Shown here: piece by piece, positions 56,721 to 64,000 of the stretch
Layout of the letters: each line of letters starts with the position of its first letter
Position numbering within the stretch: position 1 is the first letter of the stretch
DNA from: DASUSH01 sp963785155
Lineage (GTDB): Bacteria > Actinomycetota > Thermoleophilia > Solirubrobacterales > 70-9
Assembly (NCBI GenBank): GCA_963785155.1
Contig: CAWAUB010000014.1
Coordinates: 1-64,000 of the forward strand
DNA: 64,000 bases
Reading direction: 5' to 3'
Position numbers and translations under genes: made by a program
Notes under the pieces: generated by a model
Seen by the model: the letters and a program-made list of their open reading frames with translations, nothing else
Database searches by the model: none
What the model was told of the DNA's origin: nothing

Positions 56721-57316
56721 TGGCCCACGAACTCCTTCAGCAGGTCCTTGCCGCCCTCGGCGATCGGCTGACCGTGCGCGAAAAGGAGAGCGTCGAAGGG
56801 GCGGTCGAGGTGGCGAGCGTAGGCACGGCGGAGGCCCTCCTTGATCACCTCCGGGTTGTCGCCAAGGAGATTGTCGGGGACGAAGCGGAGCTCGCCGTAG
56901 TGGATGACGCCGTCCGCAATGGCCAGGGCGCCCGAGCCGAGGTCGATGTGTAGCGCCGTCTCCTCCTCGCAGATGATTCCGACCTCGAGAGCCTTCAGGT
57001 CGGGCGCGAGCTCGTCACCGAAAGCGAAGCCCTCGACCTCGGGTCCACCTTCGAACTCGTGCAGCCCCGAGCGGTGGCAGAGGATCGAGCAGCCGAACTC
57101 GTCGCGGAAGCGCTCCGAGCCCCGCAGGTGATGCCGGTTCGTGAGGACGATCCGCTCCGGCCGGTCGTCCTGCCCGCCGAGCCACTCGAGCGCCTCGTCG
57201 GAGGCCATCGGATCGATCAGGGTCCGCGCCGGCTCGACGTAATACGAGCTCACCTCCATCCCGATGTTCGGGTGTTTGGCGGTCCAGTGAAAGACGCCCG
57301 AATTGACCTCGTCCAT
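56717..57316 (-). CDS. MBL-fold-like protein with incomplete metal motif
   Basis: 199 residues from ATG 57316 (MDEVNSGVFHWTAKHPNIGM). Layout follows MBL-fold hydrolases: VSSYYVEPARTLIDPMASDE, RPERIVLTNRHHLRGSERFR (in place of THxHxDH; only part of the ligand set), CSILCHRSGLHEFEGG, ETALHIDLGSGALAIADGVI and PFDALLFAHGQPIAEGGKDL. The first motif has HH and no Asp, so metal binding may be partial. Coupled to the P450 gene. Confidence 0.72.
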   Translation of the reverse strand: MDEVNSGVFHWTAKHPNIGMEVSSYYVEPARTLIDPMASDEALEWLGGQDDRPERIVLTNRHHLRGSERFRDEFGCSILCHRSGLHEFEGGPEVEGFAFGDELAPDLKALEVGIICEEETALHIDLGSGALAIADGVIHYGELRFVPDNLLGDNPEVIKEGLRRAYARHLDRPFDALLFAHGQPIAEGGKDLLKEFVGQ

Positions 57317-57383
57317 GTCCGAATGGATAGCACTCGTTGGTACCCTCCCGCGCCTCACAACTCAACAGGGACAGGAGAATCAC

Positions 57384-57776
57384 TTGAGGAAGACAATCGG
57401 AGCTGTGGTCGCGATCGTGGCGATCGGTGTCGTCGGAGTCGTGCCCGCTTCGGCAGGGCAGTCCAACGTCGCGCCGGGCAGCGTCTACAAGGGCGAGTAC
57501 GACTACCTGGGGATGGCGTACAAGTTCCGCGTCAAGACGTTCGAGAGCGGCACGGCGGGCAACTTCTCGCTCAAGTGCGCAGGTCTCCAGCGTGAGCGCA
57601 TCGCGATCAAGGGCGGCAAGTTCAAGCTCAAGAGCGGTGCCGACGAGGTGCTCGTCAAGGGCAGCGGCAAGTTCAAGAAGGACGGCGTTCTCGAGGGCGA
57701 GATCACGAAGATCACGACCGAGGGCGCCGAGTGCGGCGCGCCGGGCGACTTCGCGGCCGCAATCGCCGACCTCTAG
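57384..57776 (+). CDS. Small secreted protein of unknown function
   Basis: 130 residues. TTG 57384 has ACAGGAGA upstream and opens a signal peptide (RKTIGAVVAIVAIGVVGVVP then ASAGQSN). The mature part is a small all-beta domain (GSVYKGEYDYLGMAYKFRVK, AGNFSLKCAGLQRERIAIKG, KFKKDGVLEGEITKITTEGA) with two Cys that could pair (LKCAG, AECGAPG). No family recognised. Confidence 0.72.
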   Translation: MRKTIGAVVAIVAIGVVGVVPASAGQSNVAPGSVYKGEYDYLGMAYKFRVKTFESGTAGNFSLKCAGLQRERIAIKGGKFKLKSGADEVLVKGSGKFKKDGVLEGEITKITTEGAECGAPGDFAAAIADL

Positions 57777-57805
57777 CCGCTCGCAGTCCGCAAATTCCGC
57801 AGTTC

Positions 57806-57840
57806 GCGAGGGCCCCGTCTCCGGGGCCCTCGCTAGTTTT
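57806..57840 (+). terminator. Rho-independent terminator
   Basis: Perfect 12-bp GC stem GCGAGGGCCCCG/CGGGGCCCTCGC with a 4-nt loop, followed by TAGTTTT. The T tract doubles as the presumed -10 of purC. Confidence 0.88.
57834..57839 (+). promoter_or_regulatory. Candidate -10 element of leaderless purC inside a terminator tail
   Basis: TAGTTT ends 8 nt before ATG 57848 and is part of the T tract of the preceding terminator. Confidence 0.4.
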
Positions 57841-57847
57841 CCGGGCG

Positions 57848-58699
57848 ATGCCAGGGGTCGCCGAACTGAAGAAGCACTCGTCGGGCAAGGTCCGCGAGAT
57901 CTACGAGGTCGAGGACGATCTGCTGATGGTCGCCTCGGACCGGATCTCGGCCTACGACGTGATCCTCCCGGACCCGATTCCGGACAAGGGCAAGGTGCTG
58001 ACCCAGATGTCCATCTTCTGGTTCGGCGAGACGCAGGACATCGTCCCCAACCATTACCTCTCCGAGGACGTTCCGGAGGAGGTCGCCGGCCGGGCGATCC
58101 GAGTTCGCAAGCTCGAGATGTACCCGGTCGAGTGCGTCGTGCGCGGCTATCTCTCGGGCTCCGGCTGGCGCGAGTACAAGGAGACCCAGGCGGTCTGCGG
58201 GATCGACCTGCCCGCCGGCCTGACCGAGTCCGAGAAGCTGCCGGAGCCGATCTTCACCCCGGCGACGAAGGCCGAGATCGGCGACCACGACGAGAACGTC
58301 GACTTCGACCGCGCCGCCGAGATCGTCGGCGACCGGGCGCTGATGGAGGAACTGCGGCGGATCTCGATCGACCTCTACACCCGCGCCGCCGAGCACGCGG
58401 CCGAGCGCGGGATCATCCTCGCCGACACCAAGTTCGAACTCGGGGCGTCGCCCGGCGCGGAGATCGTCCTCGGCGACGAGGTCCTCACCCCGGACTCCTC
58501 GCGCTTCTGGCCCGCGGATCAGTACGAGCCAGGGCGGGGCCAGCCCTCGTTCGACAAGCAGTACGTCCGCGACTGGCTCGACGAGTCCGGCTGGGACCAC
58601 TCGCCGCCGGCGCCGAACCTGCCCGAGGAAGTGATCGCGAACACGCGCGCGAAGTACGTCGAGGCGTACGAGCGGATCTCCGGCAAGACGCTCGGCTAG
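57848..58699 (+). CDS. purC: Phosphoribosylaminoimidazole-succinocarboxamide synthase
   Basis: Adds aspartate to CAIR in purine synthesis. 283 residues from ATG 57848 (MPGVAELKKHSSGKVREIYE). SAICAR synthetase signatures are VASDRISAYDVILPDPIPDK, LEMYPVECVVRGYLSGSGWR, GIILADTKFELGASPGAEIV and DSSRFWPADQYEPGRGQPSF. The open frame continues upstream through the terminator and is not used. Single-gene unit separated from purDEB by about 3.5 kb. Confidence 0.96.
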   Translation: MPGVAELKKHSSGKVREIYEVEDDLLMVASDRISAYDVILPDPIPDKGKVLTQMSIFWFGETQDIVPNHYLSEDVPEEVAGRAIRVRKLEMYPVECVVRGYLSGSGWREYKETQAVCGIDLPAGLTESEKLPEPIFTPATKAEIGDHDENVDFDRAAEIVGDRALMEELRRISIDLYTRAAEHAAERGIILADTKFELGASPGAEIVLGDEVLTPDSSRFWPADQYEPGRGQPSFDKQYVRDWLDESGWDHSPPAPNLPEEVIANTRAKYVEAYERISGKTLG

Positions 58700-58777
58700 C
58701 GGCTCGCGCGAAAACTCGTCGAGGTCCGCGTGATCTTGTGCCTTGGCTCGTGTTGGAGCGGGTAGAGGTACAGAGCG

Positions 58778-60136
58778 ATGTCGCCCCCGATGCTCGATCC
58801 GATCCGCGGAGCCCTGCTTCGCTCCCAGCCCGATTCGCGGCTGGTCGCGCTCGCCCGCGAGGGGCGGGACCGGGCCTTCGAGGAGATCGTCCGGCGCTAC
58901 CGGGCTCCGCTCGTCGGCTTCGCGGCGATGATCGTGCCGGCGCACCGTGCCGACGACGTCGTCCAGGAGGCGCTGATCGCCGCCCACTCGGCGCTCGGCC
59001 GATCCGACGCGGAGATCGTGCTGAGGCCCTGGCTCTTCCGGATCGTCAGGAACCGCGCGCTCAACGACCTCCGCGACAACCCCTCCGACGAACGGCTGGT
59101 CGAGGAGCTCGACCGCTCCGCTCAGCCCGAGGAGGTGGCGGAGAACCGCGCCGAGCTCGCCGCCCTGGTCGGCGGGATCAAGGCGCTCCCGGACGCGCAG
59201 CGCGAGGCGATCGTCGCGCGAGAGCTCGAGGGCCGCGGGCACGCCGAGATCGCCGCCGAGCTCGGGACCAGTCCGGGCGCGGTCCGCCAGCTGATCTTTC
59301 GCGCCAGGGGCGCGCTGCGCGAGGCGGCGGGCCTGATCGTCCCCCTGCCACTTCTCCGCTGGCTACTCAACCAGGGGGGCGCCGAGGTCGGCGCGGCCGC
59401 GACGGGCGCGGGCATCGGCGTGGCGGGAGCAACAGGCGGCGCGGCTTCGGGCATCGGCGTGAAGGTCGCTGCCGGCGTCGTGGCGGGAGCGCTCGCCGTG
59501 GGTGGAAGCGTCGCCGTCGAGCGTTCCCGCGACGGGGCGGACGATCGCCGCGTGGCTTCGGCTGGGCACCCGCGCGTAACGGCTCCGAGGGCCCTGGCGC
59601 TGGGGCGGCCGAGCCAGCTCAGCCGTCGCCCGCTTCGGGTGAGCGACGCAGTGGAGGCGGCGCCGTCGTAGGTGGCTCGTCCGGCCAGAGATCCGGCGAG
59701 GGGCACGGCGGTGGCGATGAGAGCGGAGGCGACAACTCGGGCGACGGCTCCGGTTCCTCCGGGTCGAGCGGACACGGCGGCTCGGGCGACGAGGGCAGCG
59801 ACTCGAGCGGCTCCGGCTCGTCGGGCAGCTCGGGCTCCGGCTCTTCCGACTCCGGCTCGTCAGGTTCTGGCTCTTCCGGCTCCGGATCGTCCGGCTCGAG
59901 CGGCGGCTCGTCGGGCTCGGGCAGCGGTTCCTCCGGCTCCGGCTCCAGCGGGTCGGGATCGCCCGGGTCGAGCGGCTCTGGGAGCTCGGGCTCCGATGAC
60001 GGCGGCGGCGGCGGCGAGGTCGAGCCCGTCGAACCTCCGGAGCCGCCGGAGATCGACGACGATTCGTCCGGCAGGCGGGTCTGGCTCGTCCGGATCGGGA
60101 TCGAGCGGCTCTGGATCCTCGGGCTCGGGCGACTGA
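58778..60136 (+). CDS. ECF-like sigma factor with transmembrane helix and Ser/Gly-rich tail, two frameshifts
   Basis: About 452 residues. ATG 58778; region 2 has AFEEIVRRYRAPLVGFAAMI, ADDVVQEALIAAHSAL and LRPWLFRIVRNRALNDLRD; region 4 has LPDAQREAIVARELEGRGHA, EIAAELGTSPGAVRQLIFRA. A hydrophobic helix follows (GVKVAAGVVAGALAVGGSVA). After a frame change near 59600 the sequence is a Ser/Gly tail of SGSGSSGS-type repeats, with acidic EVEPVEPPEPPEIDDD near 60030. A second change near 60065 leads to SSGSGSSGSGD and TGA 60134-60136. The tail would lie outside the cell, unusual for a sigma factor. Stop overlaps the kinase start (TGATG). Confidence 0.72.
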
Positions 60137-61049
60137 TGGCCGAAGGGCGCCACCGCGCTCGCGACCGATCGCGCGAGCTGGGAGCTGAGCGAGGGCGCGG
60201 CGATCGCGCCAGGGCGAACGGTGCTCAAGGCGATCGGCGGCGGCAGCCGCTTCGAGGTCTTCCTCGTCTGGGACGAGCCCATGCACGCCATCTGCGTGGC
60301 CAAGGTCCTGCGGCCCGATCAGGCGGATGACGAACGGGCGCTCCGCGACCTCGCGGGCGAGGCGGAACTGCTCGAGGCGCTCGCCCATCCCGTGATCGTC
60401 CGTGGCTTCGACGCCGTGCTCTCCGAGCGAGCATCCGCACCTGATGATCGAGCACCTGGAGGGCCCCTCGCTACGGCGACTCATCCGGCGCGGCGGAGCG
60501 CTCCCGCCTGAGCAACTGCTGCCGCTCGCGCTGAACGTCGCCGGGGCACTGCACTACATGGAGCAGGCCGGATACGTGCACCTCGACGTCAAGCCGGACA
60601 ACATCGTGATGGGCGTGCCGCCACGGTTGATCGACCTCTCGATCGCTCGTTCAATCGAGCACGCCGCGTCCAGCCGCGGACCACTCGGAACCGACGCCTA
60701 CATGGCACCGGAGCAGTGCCTCCGCGAGCCGTCCGCCACGATCGGGCCGGCCGCCGACGTCTGGGGTCTCGGCGCCACGCTTCAGCACGCGATCACCGGC
60801 GAGCGGCCCTTCCCGCGCCCGAGGGACGCGCGTCACCACCCCGACCCAGACGTTCGATTCCCGCAGCTGCACTCACCGCCCGAGCCGCTCACCGGGCCGG
60901 TCGACGACGATGTCGCTCAGCTGGTCGCCGAGATGCTCTCGCCGGCGCCGGCCGGCCGGCCGAACGCGGCCGAGGTCGCGCTGCGGCTCGAGCCCGCGGT
61001 GGAGCGCCAGCCGAGCCGGATCAGGCTCGGGCGCTCCCGCGGCCGCTGA
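60136..61049 (+). CDS. Serine/threonine protein kinase, two frameshifts
   Basis: About 303 residues, cytosolic, no membrane helix. ATG 60136 opens MAEG; a frame change near 60148 leads to ATALATDRASWELSEGAA, GRTVLKAIGGGSRFEVFLVW and VAKVLRPDQADDERALRDLA (Lys of the ATP site). A second change near 60425 leads to HPHLMIEHLEGPSLRRLIRR, GYVHLDVKPDNIVMGVPPR (catalytic loop HLDVKPDN), LIDLSIARSI (DLS in place of DFG), GTDAYMAPEQCL and ADVWGLGATLQHAITGERPF. The Gly loop is GGGSRFEV. It is coupled to the unusual sigma factor and may control it. Confidence 0.75.
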
Positions 61050-61138
61050 TCCGCGTCAATCGCAAACAGCCGCGTGATCCTCGCGCGCCGTTCGTGTTTC
61101 GGGTTGGAGTCATGACCACGAGAGAAAGGACTCGTTCG

Positions 61139-61642
61139 ATGAGCGGACAGATCAACGAAGACGGCCTGCCGGGGGCGGCGAGCGCCCACCTCCGGATGGC
61201 CGAGGAAGCTGCGATCGAGACCGAGCCTGCCTCGCCGGCACGCCGGGCACTTGCGCTCGGGTTGGCGCTGGCGGTCCTGGTCGCGATGCCGCTCCTCTGG
61301 GCACAGGCCGCGTCAGGCGACAGCGGGCCGGGCCACGACGGCTCCGGCGTCACCACGGGCAGTTCCGGGCCGGGCGGGGGCAACTCCGGCCACGATGACG
61401 ACGATGACGATGGCGAGGACAACCACGGACCCGGTGGTGGTGGCGACGACGACACCGGCACCGACGCGTCTGACACGAGCGCCAAGGGAACCGAGACCGG
61501 CGGCACGACCGGCGACGAGTCGACCGGCGGCGGTGACACCGGGACCAGCGCCAAGGGCGACGAGACCCGGGCGTCCACCGACGGCGACCCCTCGACCGCA
61601 CCCGGCACCGACACCGGTACCGGTACCGGTACCGGTTCGTAA
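61139..61642 (+). CDS. Membrane-anchored protein with Asp/Gly/Thr-rich extracellular tail
   Basis: 167 residues. ATG 61139 follows AGAAAGGA; an upstream in-frame ATG at 61112 is less likely. A short cytosolic segment (MSGQINEDGLPGAASAHLRM) leads to one transmembrane helix (LALGLALAVLVAMPLLWAQA). The rest is low-complexity: GSSGPGGGNSGHDDDDDDGE, TGTDASDTSAKGTETGGTTG and a closing TGTGTGTGS from ACCGGT hexamers. The composition resembles the sigma factor tail two genes upstream, suggesting a common extracellular environment. Function unknown. Confidence 0.65.
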   Translation: MSGQINEDGLPGAASAHLRMAEEAAIETEPASPARRALALGLALAVLVAMPLLWAQAASGDSGPGHDGSGVTTGSSGPGGGNSGHDDDDDDGEDNHGPGGGGDDDTGTDASDTSAKGTETGGTTGDESTGGGDTGTSAKGDETRASTDGDPSTAPGTDTGTGTGTGS

Positions 61643-61670
61643 CCGACCACCTGACCGTAGCCAGGGATGC

Positions 61671-61704
61671 GAGGCCGCGCGGTGAAAGCCGCGCGGCCTC
61701 TTAT
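61671..61704. terminator. Terminator hairpin between convergent genes
   Basis: Perfect 12-bp stem GAGGCCGCGCGG/CCGCGCGGCCTC with loop TGAAAG, followed by TTAT. It separates the plus-strand tail protein gene from the minus-strand membrane protein gene and may act both ways. Confidence 0.8.
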
Positions 61705-62195
61705 CGGAGGATCTCGACGAGCAGGACCCAGGCGTTCGCGACGGCGGCGACCGTCGCCAGGATGATCCCCGCGAGGGTCCAGTAGAGGCCGCCGCCGGAC
61801 TCGGCGAGGAGGGTGGCGCCTCCGATCACGAACGGGATCGTCCCGATCCCGACGAGGACGTACTCCGAGAGCGCCCACGACGCCGGCTCCTCATCCCCTC
61901 GCTCGCGCTTGGTCCCGAGGGAGAAGATCACCGTGGTGAACGCCAGCGCCACCGCGAGCAGCTCGATGCCGAGCGCGGTGGTGCTCTGGCCCGGGACCAG
62001 GCCCAGGATCGACGCAACCAGGACGCTGAGCAGGAGGAGCACCGTCTGCAGCGCTCGCTCTGGGAGTCCCTTGTACTGGAGGATCCGCTCGACGTTGATC
62101 GAGACGGCGACGAAGACGAGCCCGGCGAGCGCGGCGGACGCCCCGGCCGTCGCCACGAACAGGTCGCTCCAGGCCTCGGGGTCGTAGGCGGCCAC
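61701..62195 (-). CDS. Four-helix membrane protein of unknown function
   Basis: 164 residues from GTG 62195 (VAAYDPEAWSDLFVATAGAS). Four hydrophobic helices: AALAGLVFVAVSINVERIL, TVLLLLSVLVASILGLVPG, LGIELLAVALAFTTVIFSLG, then YVLVGIGTIPFVIGGATLLA and LAGIILATVAAVANAWVLLV. This looks like the actinobacterial modulator-of-FtsH-like/YccA-less membrane families, but I cannot name it. Only 2 bp from the cupin gene stop, so co-transcribed. Confidence 0.65.
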   Translation of the reverse strand: MAAYDPEAWSDLFVATAGASAALAGLVFVAVSINVERILQYKGLPERALQTVLLLLSVLVASILGLVPGQSTTALGIELLAVALAFTTVIFSLGTKRERGDEEPASWALSEYVLVGIGTIPFVIGGATLLAESGGGLYWTLAGIILATVAAVANAWVLLVEILR

Positions 62196-62197
62196 GG

Positions 62198-62614
62198 TCA
62201 GTCGGCGGGCGGGAAGCTGATCTCCGCGCTGAACTCTTCGAGGACGTCGATCCCGTCCGGGTTGCCGCTGAGGAGGACCTCGAAGAACTCGGCGGTTCGC
62301 TGGGCCGGCCGGACCTGCCACTTGACCTTTGCGGCGCCGTCGCCGGTCATCTGGTGCGGGGTCCCGGCGGGTACGTCGAAGGCCTCGCCCTGCTCGTAGC
62401 GGCGCTCGACGCCGTCCACGACCGTGAGCATCGCGCCCTCGAGCACCTCGAAGCGCTCGGCCTGCGAGGGGTGGAGGTGCATGGGCGGCATCATCGCGCC
62501 CTCGCCGTAGCTCGCCTCCATCTCGAGCAGCTCACCGTCGGACTCGGCTCCGGTCGTGACCAGGCGGAGCCTGTAGTCGTTCGGTCCCTCGAACTCCTGT
62601 CCCGCGTGTGCCAT
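62198..62614 (-). CDS. Cupin-domain protein
   Basis: 138 residues, single conserved double-stranded beta-helix. Motif 1: MPPMHLHPSQAERFEVLEGA with two His and Glu as metal ligands; motif 2: VPAGTPHQMTGDGAAKVKWQ with the last His. N-terminus MAHAGQEFEGPNDYRLRLVT. Probable small-molecule binding or isomerase role; unknown ligand. ATG 62614 is 26 bp from the divergent sulfotransferase start. Confidence 0.85.
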   Translation of the reverse strand: MAHAGQEFEGPNDYRLRLVTTGAESDGELLEMEASYGEGAMMPPMHLHPSQAERFEVLEGAMLTVVDGVERRYEQGEAFDVPAGTPHQMTGDGAAKVKWQVRPAQRTAEFFEVLLSGNPDGIDVLEEFSAEISFPPAD

Positions 62615-62626
62615 CAGTCGCGAGCC

Positions 62627-62632
62627 TAACCT
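62627..62632 (+). promoter_or_regulatory. Candidate -10 element of a leaderless sulfotransferase gene
   Basis: TAACCT ends 8 nt before ATG 62641; no ribosome binding site. Confidence 0.4.
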
Positions 62633-62640
62633 CCCCGCCG

Positions 62641-63601
62641 ATGAACTTGTTCGTCCAGGGAATGCGGCGGTCGGGGACGACGATCCTCTACGACGCGCTG
62701 CTCGAGGATCCCGAGCTGCGCCTGTTCTACGAGCCTCTGCGCGAGGACAAGGTGACCGTCGGCGGCGGCTCGGGCGCTCGGGAGACCGACGCCTTCGCCG
62801 AGACCCGGGAGATCCGTGCGGCCTACGGCGGCGAGCATTTCCCGGAAGTCCCGCTCGCCGAGTTCAACTGGGGCGGGCCGCGCGAGCCCGCGCTGGAGGC
62901 GCGGCCGGGGCTACCGGATCACGTCCGCGGCCTCCTCGCCCACCTGCTGGAGCAGGCGCCCCGCCGTCGCGATCAAGGAGACCCGGTTCTACGACCAGGT
63001 CGCCGACCTCGCGGAGCTCGACCCGGGCGCGGCCCTCGCCCACGTCGTCCGCGACCCCCGCGCCGTGACCGCCTCGATCATGCTCGGCCGCGGGCGCAAC
63101 CGGGAGGCGAAGCACTTCCCGACCACGGATCGATTCTTCACGGACGCCAAGAAGCGCCGCCTGTGGTCCAGCTACGACATCGCCGAGGAGCTGCTGTCGC
63201 GACCGGACGCGCCGGCGCTGGACGAGCCGACGAGCGTCGACCGCGTCCTGCTCGTCTGGAAGCACACGTTCGAGTCGACCCGCGGCGCAGGTCGCGAGCT
63301 CTTCGGCGAGCGCTACCTGCTGCTGCGAAACGAGGATCTGCGCGCCGACCCGGCCGCCTCGCTCGGCTCGCTCTACGCGGTCCTCGGCCGACCGGTGCCC
63401 GAACCCGTCGCGGATTGGGCGCGCGAGAAGGTCCGCTCCCCCGAGGAGCCCTACGCGGCTTCCGACCCTCGCTGGCTCGACGCCTTCCGCCGGCTCGGGA
63501 TGGAGGAGGCGATCGCCGAGGCCGGCTATCCGGAGCTGCTCGACGAGTCGGGCTACGAGGCACCCGCGAAGCGCCGCGGATTGAGCCGACTCTGGCGCTA
63601 G
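62641..63601 (+). CDS. Sulfotransferase-family protein, one frameshift
   Basis: About 319 residues. ATG 62641 opens NLFVQGMRRSGTTILYDALL, the 5'-phosphosulfate loop of PAPS-dependent sulfotransferases. After a frame change near 62945: AVAIKETRFYDQVADLAELD, then HVVRDPRAVTASIMLGRGRN, the 3'-phosphate motif. Later blocks are LVWKHTFESTRGAGRELFGE, YLLLRNEDLRADPAASLGSL and WLDAFRRLGMEEAIAEAGY. Cytosolic or membrane-associated transfer of sulfate to a sugar or lipid is the family role. The TAG stop forms the start of the purS -10 box. Confidence 0.8.
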
Positions 63602-63604
63602 ATT
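63599..63604 (+). promoter_or_regulatory. Candidate -10 element of leaderless purS overlapping a stop codon
   Basis: TAGATT starts with the sulfotransferase TAG stop and ends 8 nt before GTG 63613. Confidence 0.45.
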
Positions 63605-63612
63605 CTTCAGCC

Positions 63613-63870
63613 GTGAAGGCACGCGTGCTGATCCGGCCGAAGGAGGGCATCCTCGACCCGCAGGGCAAGGCGGTCGAGCGGGCGCTGCCGGCGCTCGGCT
63701 TCGACGGCGTCTCCCACGTTCGCGTCGGCCGCCTGGTCGAGCTCGAGACCGAGACGCCGGACGAGCTCGACTCGCTCTGCGAGAAGCTGCTCGCGAACCC
63801 GCTGATCGAGGACTTCGAGGTCGAGCTCGACGGCGAGGGCAACGGCGACGGCTCTGCCCCTGACGCGTGA
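63613..63870 (+). CDS. purS: Phosphoribosylformylglycinamidine synthase subunit PurS
   Basis: 85-residue small subunit that bridges PurL and PurQ in the FGAM synthase complex. GTG 63613 opens VKARVLIRPKEGILDPQGKA, then VERALPALGFDGVSHVRVGR and EKLLANPLIEDFEVEL, the whole PurS fold. An acidic Gly-rich tail (DGEGNGDGSAPDA) follows. Stop overlaps purQ start (GTGA). Confidence 0.95.
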   Translation: MKARVLIRPKEGILDPQGKAVERALPALGFDGVSHVRVGRLVELETETPDELDSLCEKLLANPLIEDFEVELDGEGNGDGSAPDA

Positions 63871-64000
63871 CGAGCTTCGGCGTCCTCCAGTTTCCCGGCT
63901 CCTGCGACGAGCGCGACGCGCTCGCGGCCTGTGAGCGCGCAGGCGACGCCCGGCTCATCTGGCACGAGGACCGCGACCTCGGCGGGGTCGACGCGATCGT
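63867..64000 (+). CDS. purQ: Phosphoribosylformylglycinamidine synthase glutaminase subunit PurQ, cut by the window end
   Basis: First 44 residues only: VTSFGVLQFPGSCDERDALA, then ACERAGDARLIWHEDRDLGG. This matches the PurQ N-terminus (usual VVQFPGSN becomes VLQFPGSC). GTG 63867 overlaps the purS stop. The glutaminase Cys lies beyond the window. Confidence 0.9.
   Translation, partial: MTSFGVLQFPGSCDERDALAACERAGDARLIWHEDRDLGGVDAI

Noticed and set aside
57777..57847. Purine riboswitch before purC
   Set aside because: The region holds only a simple terminator hairpin and about 8 nt before the start; no aptamer-sized structure fits.
59740..60130. Possible CRISPR or tandem-repeat array
   Set aside because: The repetition is codon-level GGC/TCG alternation encoding Ser/Gly; there are no equal-length spacers.
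57427..60330. 967-residue plus-strand open frame through purC and the sigma factor
   Set aside because: Out of frame with purC and the sigma domain. Only its Ser/Gly portion (about 59600-60060) is real, as the frameshifted sigma tail.
61608..61640. ACCGGT hexamer tandem repeat as a regulatory array
   Set aside because: It lies in frame at the end of a low-complexity protein and encodes Gly/Thr, so coding drift explains it.

Overview
The window is two unrelated pieces of high-GC actinobacterial DNA joined near base 5034. Bases 1 to about 5034 are mycobacterial in content. On the minus strand they hold sodC, a YbdK-type glutamate-cysteine ligase and a Lon substrate-binding-domain gene, in the order I know from Mycobacterium tuberculosis Rv0432-Rv0433-Rv0434. 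Beside them are an Hsp20 gene, a small J-domain gene, a tyrosine-recombinase remnant and the 3' part of a PH-like gene. Almost every gene here is broken by frame changes, roughly one per 100 to 200 bases. At the junction sodC loses its signal-peptide end and an unrelated GAF-domain gene is cut short.

Bases 5034 to 64000 look like one continuous chromosome. Gene content (HspR-controlled dnaK operon, F420-type LLM oxidoreductase, myo-inositol phosphate synthase next to a phosphatidylinositol-type synthase, sigma-F partner switching, RTX-tailed secreted beta-propellers) and many apparently leaderless genes suggest Actinomycetota, probably class Thermoleophilia (Solirubrobacterales-like). That placement is inference. 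About 17 genes in this part also carry one or a few frame changes, usually in otherwise well conserved proteins. Uncorrected sequencing indels are the simplest explanation.

Layout. 5.0-7.4 kb: STAS antagonist, RsbW-like ATPase and a convergent SigF/SigB sigma factor. 7.6-11 kb: AIM24, a hydrolase, MmcQ and YdeI proteins, tRNA-Val. 11-17 kb: second tRNA-Val-like gene, zinc alcohol dehydrogenase, MBL hydrolase, TolB/RTX protein, SDR. 17-22 kb: secreted LVIVD/RTX protein, lgt, tRNA-Glu, argF, an EEP nuclease. 22-26 kb: histone/phasin-like basic protein, RlmD-type methyltransferase, LLM oxidoreductase, SnoaL protein. 25.6-32 kb, all minus strand: UDG-like protein, glycosyltransferase-PHP fusion, AA10 lytic polysaccharide monooxygenase, ino1, PIP synthase, a DWGG hydrolase. 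32-39 kb: PfkB kinase, endonuclease III, ECF sigma factor, PhoD-like phosphatase, two tandem secreted EEP proteins, cytochrome c. 39.3-46.2 kb: dnaK-grpE-dnaJ-hspR and clpB with HspR-like operators. 46-51 kb: secreted SGNH-like protein, trans-acting enoyl reductase, glycosyltransferase, methyltransferase. 51-64 kb: purine genes purD-purE-purB, purC and purS-purQ, interrupted by a GT2, a P450 with an MBL partner, an ECF sigma factor with a membrane-anchored Ser/Gly tail plus a protein kinase, and a sulfotransferase.

The observations most worth following are the chimeric junction, the repeated leaderless promoter architecture, a small hairpin element with a conserved loop and changing stems, an identical promoter-like block before the two secreted phosphoesterase loci, and the sigma factor/kinase/Asp-Gly-rich protein trio.
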